Positions 12,195 through 15,236 of a stretch of 15,236 bases of DNA are shown in pieces. The notes beneath the pieces were generated by a model. It did not search any database. It was given only the letters and a program-made list of their open reading frames with translations, and was not told where the DNA came from. A program made the translations under genes and the position numbers. The stretch is from Alphaproteobacteria bacterium. GTDB taxonomy: Bacteria; Pseudomonadota; Alphaproteobacteria; CBDBCS01; JAHZLG01. The stretch spans positions 1 through 15,236 of the forward strand of contig JAHZLG010000211.1 of NCBI GenBank assembly GCA_022599995.1, written 5' to 3'. Every line of letters starts with the position of its first letter. Within the stretch, counting starts at the first letter, position 1.

Positions 12195-14127
12195 CTTCAC
12201 AACCCTCTTTCGCTTCACGCTCGATGATCGGGTATCCCGAGGGATAACCCGCCTCAACGACAAGCTGAAGCAAACGGTTGAGGCGACCGACAAGCAGAAA
12301 AAGTCTTTCAGGTCACTCAACCAAGTGCTGGAAGATCACAGTGCCGCGTTGCTGTCGATCGATGCTATTCGGAACACTGGGCAACAGCTGTCCGAAACCG
12401 GGCGGGGGCTTCGTGATGCCCTAGCAGCACCGGTCAATGTTGCTATCCGGTTCGAAAAAACGATGGCGGAGGTAAAAGCCGTCACGGGGGCGACCGAAGA
12501 AGAAATGGCATCGCTTGCCGAGACCAGTGAGAGGTTGGGAGCCTCGAGCATCTTCACCTCCAATCGTGCCGGGCAAGCGATGATCGAATTCGGTCGAGCG
12601 GGGCTTTCAACCACCGAAATCCTCGCTGCCATGCCCGCCACCATCCAACTGGCCACCGCCAGTGGCAGTGACCTTGGGCAAACAGCATTGAAAGCCACCG
12701 ACATCCTTGCGGGCTTCGGCATCGAAGCCGAACACTTCGGAACAGTCGGAGATAAGCTGGTAAAGACATTCACTACCAGCAACACGACATTAGATAGCCT
12801 GCACGCTGCGCTCTCCTATGCCGCGCCCTCGGCCAAAGCGGCAGGCGTGGAGATAGAGGAGCTGCTGGGCATGGTAGGACTGCTCGGCAATGCCGGCGTG
12901 CAAGGAAGCCGCGCAGGAACAGCCCTCTCCGCGGGTATCGCCCGCCTCGCTGCACCAACCGGCGCAGCCGAAGAGACCCTTGCGAAACTGGGCATCACTC
13001 TCACCGACCAAGAGGGGAACCTGCGTAACTTCCCCACCCTGTTCGAAGAGATAGCCACATCAGTCAAGGGGCTAGGCTCGGCCGATCAGTTGTCGGCCTT
13101 CAAGGACATCTTCGGGGAAGAAGCGGGTCGATCGCTCGTAGAGGTGGTCAACCAAGCGGGCAGCGGGGCACTGTCCGACTATATCACGTCCATCGATGAT
13201 GCCGGAGGTATCACCAAACGCGTGGCCACCGAGATGCGGCAGACCACCGAGGGCTCTATCACAGCGATGAACAGTGCGATAGAAGGGCTTTCGTTAACCT
13301 TCGGTCAACTGTTCATCCCAGCGGTGACCGACGTCGCCACCGCCTTGTCTAGCTTGGTGAGATGGGTGCGAGACGTCGTTGAAAACAATCAGACCTTCGC
13401 CACCGTACTCGGGTACACGGCGGCTGCGTTGGGAGGGCTACTGCTCGTCTCGGGCACCGCCCTCACGACCTTTGCCACCCTCAAGGGTGCCGTCCTGGGG
13501 CTAAACATCGTCTGGCGAGCCACCCGTGGGCTGCTGTCGATCGTTCACGCCCGCACAGTGGTGCTGACGGTGGCCAAGTGGGGGATGCAAGCCGCCCTCG
13601 TCGCCGCACGGGTGGCACAGATTGCCCTCAACGTGGCAATGCGTGCCAATCCGATCGGGTTGGTGATTACCGCCATCACCGGTGCGGTCGCCCTCTTCGT
13701 TTTGGCGTACAAAAAGATCGAGCCATTTCGGAACTTTATCGATGGCATGATTGAACGCATCACCAGCCTTTCTGGGCTGGTTGAACTGCTGTTCCCGTTC
13801 GTCGGAATAGGCAAGAAACTGTACGAGAACTTTGCGCCCTTTCGCGACCTGATCGATGGCATCGTGGCAACATTCACGACATTGGTTGATGCGGTGAGCA
13901 ATTTCTCGGTTGGGGGACTGTTGGGCAACCTATTCGGTGGCGATGATGGCGAGAAGGTGACGCCCGCCTCCGGGTTGCCTGCGCCCGGCGGACGGACGAC
14001 CAACAACCAAACATCGATCACGGTCAATGCCCCGCCCGGGGCAGACGGCGGACTCATCGCCAACCTCGTCGGCAACGAAATACGCGAAGCAGGGCTCGCG
14101 GGTTTCGCTGATTATGTGGGGCCGTAA
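12187..14127 (+). CDS. Tail tape measure protein T
   Basis: This 646-residue protein sets tail length. The start at 12187 lies within the end of E', as expected; earlier codons in this frame belong to the E' region. The N-terminal 50 residues are a charged coiled helix (RVSRGITRLNDKLKQTVEATD). About 85-290 is the TP901/PhageMin_Tail core: EKTMAEVKAVTGATEEEMASL, SERLGASSIFTSNRAGQAMIEF, STTEILAAMPATIQLATASG and KAAGVEIEELLGMVGLLGNAG. Two hydrophobic helical stretches lie at about 404-440 and 469-510, the usual membrane-like part. The C-terminal QTSITVNAPPGAD...IANLVGNEI motif is standard. At roughly 1.5 angstrom per residue the tail would be about 95-100 nm, shorter than P2. Confidence 0.92.
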   Translation: MADFTTLFRFTLDDRVSRGITRLNDKLKQTVEATDKQKKSFRSLNQVLEDHSAALLSIDAIRNTGQQLSETGRGLRDALAAPVNVAIRFEKTMAEVKAVTGATEEEMASLAETSERLGASSIFTSNRAGQAMIEFGRAGLSTTEILAAMPATIQLATASGSDLGQTALKATDILAGFGIEAEHFGTVGDKLVKTFTTSNTTLDSLHAALSYAAPSAKAAGVEIEELLGMVGLLGNAGVQGSRAGTALSAGIARLAAPTGAAEETLAKLGITLTDQEGNLRNFPTLFEEIATSVKGLGSADQLSAFKDIFGEEAGRSLVEVVNQAGSGALSDYITSIDDAGGITKRVATEMRQTTEGSITAMNSAIEGLSLTFGQLFIPAVTDVATALSSLVRWVRDVVENNQTFATVLGYTAAALGGLLLVSGTALTTFATLKGAVLGLNIVWRATRGLLSIVHARTVVLTVAKWGMQAALVAARVAQIALNVAMRANPIGLVITAITGAVALFVLAYKKIEPFRNFIDGMIERITSLSGLVELLFPFVGIGKKLYENFAPFRDLIDGIVATFTTLVDAVSNFSVGGLLGNLFGGDDGEKVTPASGLPAPGGRTTNNQTSITVNAPPGADGGLIANLVGNEIREAGLAGFADYVGP

Positions 14128-14129
14128 CC

Positions 14130-14528
14130 ATGCCAAACAACATTCTCGGACTGACGATGCTCGCCTTGGGGCAGTATCGTTTCGGCGTGTGGAACGCCGC
14201 CTATCAGCAGCTGCAGCGGCAAGACGCGTGGCGGTGGTCGGAACAAAAACGTATCGGCACAGCCGATGCGCTGCACTACACAGGGCGCACCCCGACGAGC
14301 ATCTCGTTGACGGGGGTGATATTCCCGACATTTCGCGGCGGCCTTGACCAGCTAGATGATATGCGGGCTGAAGCCAACCGCGCGACGCCTCTGCGCTTGG
14401 TCGCCGGCAATGGCACGGATATGGGGCGTTGGGTGATTGTGTCCATCACCGAGCGGCAGGCTGTATTCTTGCCTGCGGGCGTCCCCAAGAAAGTCACGTT
14501 CACCATCAACCTAAAGAAGTACGACTAA
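14130..14528 (+). CDS. U: Tail protein U
   Basis: This 132-residue member of the P2_GpU family (P2 about 159) is a tail completion/terminator-side protein. Family features are LTMLALGQYRFGVWNAAYQQL (G-x-F-x-F-x-x-x-x-x-x-Y-x-x-L), WRWSEQKRIGTADALHYTG, ISLTGVIFPTFRGGLDQLDDMRAEA, and the closing strands GRWVIVSITERQAVFLPAGVPKKVTFTINLKKYD. It begins two bases after the tape-measure stop and its TAA is followed immediately by the ATG of X. Confidence 0.93.
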   Translation: MPNNILGLTMLALGQYRFGVWNAAYQQLQRQDAWRWSEQKRIGTADALHYTGRTPTSISLTGVIFPTFRGGLDQLDDMRAEANRATPLRLVAGNGTDMGRWVIVSITERQAVFLPAGVPKKVTFTINLKKYD

Positions 14529-14783
14529 ATGACTGGCACCTATATCACACGCGATGGCGATCGCATCGATCACATCGGGCAACGTGTCTATGGCACGCCA
14601 GCCGTTGCCGAGTTACTAACCGCTAATCCTCGCTTGGCGGGGATGGTCGGCTTATCCGAGCGTGCTCTTATCTTGCCTGCAGGCATCCACATTGCCTTGC
14701 CGTTGCGCAGCACGATCGCCCCTGACCGGGCGTCTGTTGCTGGGGACGTTGCCGGGGGTGCGCAGGTACGTTTGTGGGATTGA
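14529..14783 (+). CDS. X: Tail protein X (LysM-like)
   Basis: This 84-residue Phage_tail_X family protein (P2 X about 67) has a LysM-type fold: TYITRDGDRIDHIGQRVYGTPA, then ELLTANPRLAGM and LPAGIHIALP, matching the family's T-x-x-G-D-x-x-D-x-I-x-x-x-x-Y-G start and LP-x-G-x-x-I-x-LP end. The last 24 residues are an added tail. In Mu-like and many P2-like phages it is followed by late-control/hub gene D; here it is the last phage gene before the terminator and right end. Start is fixed by contact with the U stop. Confidence 0.93.
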   Translation: MTGTYITRDGDRIDHIGQRVYGTPAVAELLTANPRLAGMVGLSERALILPAGIHIALPLRSTIAPDRASVAGDVAGGAQVRLWD

Positions 14784-14801
14784 CCTAGTCGGTAATCTGT
14801 C

Positions 14802-14852
14802 CATAACGGGGCAATGACGCCTCCGTTAGGGGGTCGTTATGCGGTCATTTTT
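14802..14852 (+). terminator. Terminator-like structure after X
   Basis: AATGACGC (14813-14820) pairs, with one bulged G, with GC-G-GTCATT (14841-14849), and a run of five Ts (14848-14852) follows. A small inner CCTCC-GTTA-GGGGG stem lies between. Competing stems also exist: CATAACG/CGTTATG (14802-14808, 14835-14841) and TAACGG/CCGTTA (14804-14809, 14823-14828). It lies 19 bases after the last late gene, where transcription should end. Stem strength is modest because of the long loop. Confidence 0.5.
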
Positions 14853-14866
14853 GTGCGGCGACCATG

Positions 14867-14887
14867 TTGGATCAGAAGTTGATCCAA
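14867..14887 (+). repeat. Perfect 8-base inverted repeat next to prophage end
   Basis: TTGGATCA, five bases (GAAGT), then TGATCCAA form an exact palindrome. No T-run follows, so it is not an ordinary terminator. It touches the inner transposase-type repeat (14885-14906) and may be a protein binding site acting at the prophage end, for example for a repressor or accessory protein. Confidence 0.6.
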
Positions 14888-14928
14888 TGTCAAACTTCGT
14901 GTCCGAAAACACCAATCTTCGTGTCGCA
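14885..14928 (-). mobile_element. Right end of Mu-type prophage: two transposase-binding repeats
   Basis: On the minus strand two abutting 22-base repeats are read inward from 14928: the terminal one (14928-14907) begins TGCGACACGAAGATTGGTG, the inner one (14906-14885) begins TCGGACACGAAGTTTGACA. They agree at 15 of 22 positions around the shared core GACACGAAG-N-TTG. On the + strand the element ends in CA at 14927-14928. Tandem 22-base sites starting at a terminal 5'-TG are typical of MuA/TnsB/TniA transposase ends, and their orientation puts the element to the left, where the phage genes are. The next five bases, CCATA, are the candidate target duplication. The left end is outside the window, so this is not yet confirmed. 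Confidence 0.72.
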
Positions 14929-14930
14929 CC

Positions 14931-15236
14931 ATAGCCAATAAAGAACGCGAGGATCGCGCAAAAGCACAAGCAGAGATAGAAGCTATTCGCGTCAAGGTAC
15001 AAGAAGAACTGCAAGCAGCAGTGCTAACCCCTATCGCCCCATCAAACAACATGGGGTACACCGACTATGAGCTGATCGAGAAGCTGAAGGTGATGCTTGT
15101 CGAAAGTCTTGAGGAAGAAAAGACGGTCTCGACCGAAGCACTAGAAGCCTTCATGAACGAATACCGTGGGAAGAACTGGCTATGGCAACAAGCCTGTCAC
15201 CGGTGTGAGGCTGCTCAGGTGCTGTTCGTCCGAGAA
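14931..15236 (+). pseudogene. Interrupted host gene, 3' part, open to window end
   Basis: From the proposed junction to the window edge one frame stays open (about 102 codons) with clear coding character: IANKEREDRAKAQAEIEAIR, then VKVQEELQ..., MGYTDYELIEKLKVMLVESL, a Thr/Ser/Glu linker, and WLWQQACHRCEAAQVLFVRE. The first 35 residues read as a charged helix or coiled coil; a C-x-x-C pair appears near the end. There is no start codon in this frame before ATG 15051, and that ATG lacks a ribosome site, although upstream codons are clearly protein-like. This is what is expected if the phage inserted into the gene and carried off its 5' part. Composition falls to about 50% GC. I do not recognise the protein. 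Confidence 0.6.

Noticed and set aside
14836..14857. A possible third transposase site about 70-90 bases inside the right end, where Mu has R3.
   Set aside because: Only about six of the conserved positions match the other two repeats and it overlaps the terminator stem, so it cannot be distinguished from chance.
14887..14934. Short frame ATG...TAG encoding MSNFVSENTNLRVAP, seemingly leading into the downstream coding region by a frame change.
   Set aside because: The frame lies within the two end repeats and stops just past the proposed junction; repeated FV-S/LRV-A codons come from the repeat itself. A frameshifted start of the host gene is less likely than an insertion boundary, though not excluded.
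1..15236. tRNA, rRNA, CRISPR, diversity-generating retroelement, toxin-antitoxin or anti-phage defence cargo.
   Set aside because: No cloverleaf, no direct-repeat/spacer array, no template/variable repeat pair, no reverse transcriptase, and no cargo-type frame was seen between the late genes.

Overview
The window is the late (structural) end of a transposable, Mu-type contractile-tailed prophage. It is a dense, almost entirely + strand array of head and tail genes. The head genes follow the Mu plan: protease/scaffold, major head protein T, gp35-like, DUF1320, gpG-like and gp37-like. The tail genes follow the P2 plan: V, W, J, I, H, FI, FII, E/E', T, U and X. The prophage appears to end inside the window. 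About 145 bases after the last tail gene (X) there are two abutting 22-base repeats of the kind bound by MuA/TnsB-type transposases, ending in CA at 14928. What follows looks like the interrupted remainder of a host gene with lower GC.

Layout. 1-780: protease/scaffold, 5' truncated by the window edge. 780-2508: four tandem small decoration (cement)-like proteins. 2509-2710: intergenic palindromic element (copy 1). 2711-3616: major head protein. 3666-5355: head-tail completion and connector genes. 5352-8378: baseplate genes V, a small unknown, W, then an intergenic element (copy 2), J and I. 8378-9775: tail fibre. 9850-11607: sheath and tube. 11608-11796: intergenic element (copy 3, inverted). 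11797-12194: tail chaperone E and its -1 frameshift product E-E'. 12187-14127: tape measure. 14130-14783: U and X. 14784-14928: terminator-like structure, a perfect inverted repeat and the prophage right end. 14929-15236: host gene fragment, open to the window edge.

The genes are tightly coupled: most junctions are TAATG or ATGA overlaps, so they behave as a few long late operons. Breaks occur only before T, gp35, J, FI, FII and E. Three of these breaks (before T, J and E) hold copies of one roughly 150-175 base palindromic repeat family.

Host. The DNA is GC-rich (near 58-60% by eye). It has five exact copies of GCGATCGC, the HIP1 octamer over-represented in many cyanobacterial genomes, where well under one is expected by chance at this composition. 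A cyanobacterial host is therefore a reasonable but unproven inference. No terminase, portal, lysis, integrase/transposase, repressor, tail-fibre chaperone or late-control/hub gene D lies in the window. D is notable because it would normally adjoin U/X, and the prophage seems to end without it.
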